From NCBI GenBank assembly GCA_964508195.1, contig CAZDSH010000019.1, positions 1-24,051 of the forward strand: a stretch of 24,051 bases of DNA, written 5' to 3'. The translations under genes were made by a program, and so were the position numbers. This document shows positions 23,637-24,051 of this stretch, piece after piece. The notes beneath the pieces were generated by a model. The model had not been told where the DNA came from, searched no databases, and was given only the letters and a program-made list of their open reading frames with translations. This stretch comes from JAAYEV01 sp964508195. GTDB taxonomy: Bacteria > Bacillota > Clostridia > Ch29. How positions within the stretch are numbered: position 1 is the first letter of the stretch; each line of letters begins with the position of its first letter.

Positions 23637-23673
23637 TAAAAGGGGGCAAGCTCCCTAAGGCCGCCCCCCTTTG
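23637..23673 (-). terminator. Intrinsic terminator after the zinc-ribbon gene
   Basis: On the minus strand AAAGGGGGGC (23663-23672) pairs with GCCCCCTTT (23639-23647), with one G bulged and a 15-base loop. A TTTT run continues into the 3' side. It lies about 60 bp beyond the stop of the zinc-ribbon gene and matches an intrinsic terminator in the right orientation. Confidence 0.65.
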
Positions 23674-23733
23674 TACCTGTGCAGTTATTTAAAACGTTTG
23701 CCACGCGTAATCCCGCGCTGTTTCATTCTACCC

Positions 23734-23958
23734 CTATCCTATTTGCACATCCTTGTCTGAATAGTCGATTATAACTTTTTTACAAGCCTTACAAATCCAA
23801 GCTGGAAAGATAAAGTCATTTACCATGTTGTTTGCTAATAGAATCTCCCCTTCCTTAGGTAACAGGGAAAGTCTATGCTTATTCTTAACCCATGCTACTC
23901 TCCTGATTCCTTGCAGAAAGCCCTTTTCCATTTTGCCGTTGCAACTAGGACATTCCAC
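23734..23958 (-). CDS. Small zinc-ribbon protein (DUF6487-like)
   Basis: This 74-residue protein has two Cys pairs: CPSC at residues 3-6 and CKAC at about 56-59. These could bind one zinc ion. Between them are KMEKGFL and PAWICKACKKVIIDY, typical of short bacterial zinc-ribbon proteins that I recall as PF20097/DUF6487. The function is unknown. Translation starts at GTG with AAGGGTGGG eight bases upstream. A clear terminator follows the gene, so it is a single-gene unit as far as the window shows. Confidence 0.75.
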   Translation of the reverse strand: MECPSCNGKMEKGFLQGIRRVAWVKNKHRLSLLPKEGEILLANNMVNDFIFPAWICKACKKVIIDYSDKDVQIG

Positions 23959-24031
23959 GGTTTTATCCCACCCTTCGCTAAGGTTGTTTCTTCCTTTCTA
24001 TATATAACGTGATAAAGACTTTACATCTTCT

Positions 24032-24051
24032 AGCGTGTCATCCTGAGCGTA
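24032..24051. repeat. Inverted copy of the left-end 25-bp repeat, cut by the window edge
   Basis: The last 20 bases are an exact reverse complement of the core of the 25-bp unit tandemly repeated at 1-125. The copy is cut by the window edge, so whether it starts another array cannot be seen. Confidence 0.85.

Overview
The window reads like a Clostridia-type (low-to-moderate GC Firmicutes) chromosome. It uses ATG/GTG/TTG starts with purine-rich GGAGG-like ribosome binding sites, and it carries VanW-domain, YkvI-family and BlaR1-tail-like genes typical of spore-forming Gram-positives. No rRNA, tRNA, CRISPR array or transposase is visible. Every confident gene lies on the minus strand, so transcription runs from high to low coordinates.

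The left 14.4 kb is a complete type 1 BREX phage-defence operon in canonical order: brxA (13773-14369), brxB (13191-13772), brxC (9620-13174), pglX (5277-9620), pglZ (2246-4801) and brxL (180-2243). Junctions are overlapping or nearly so, which suggests one co-transcribed and largely translationally coupled unit. A predicted adenine methyltransferase (PglX) marks self DNA. The ATPase BrxC, the phosphatase-like PglZ, the AAA+ protein BrxL and the small proteins BrxA and BrxB complete the system. Between pglX and pglZ sit a minimal nucleotidyltransferase (MNT) gene and a 33-codon ORF that looks like the remnant of its HEPN partner.

The most unusual structure is inside pglX. A 435-bp segment (5919-6353) with terminal inverted repeats encodes, in another frame of the same strand, an S23/IVS-type four-helix-bundle protein. 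It is inserted codon-exactly (145 codons), so pglX stays open through it. Two further arrays of the same GTGGTTAGTGG-like repeat family (8151-8225 and 8607-8741) also interrupt pglX in frame. Removing all three brings the 1447-residue protein to roughly 1230 residues, near the usual PglX size.

The right 10 kb is ordinary chromosomal content: a hybrid histidine kinase, a YkvI-family membrane protein, a VanW-domain protein, a lipoprotein resembling the extracellular tail of clostridial BlaR1/M56 proteins, a P1B-type heavy-metal ATPase, an MFS transporter and a small zinc-ribbon protein. Several have visible promoters or terminators. Both window ends carry the same 25-bp repeat in opposite orientation: a tandem array at 1-152, and an inverted copy cut by the right edge.
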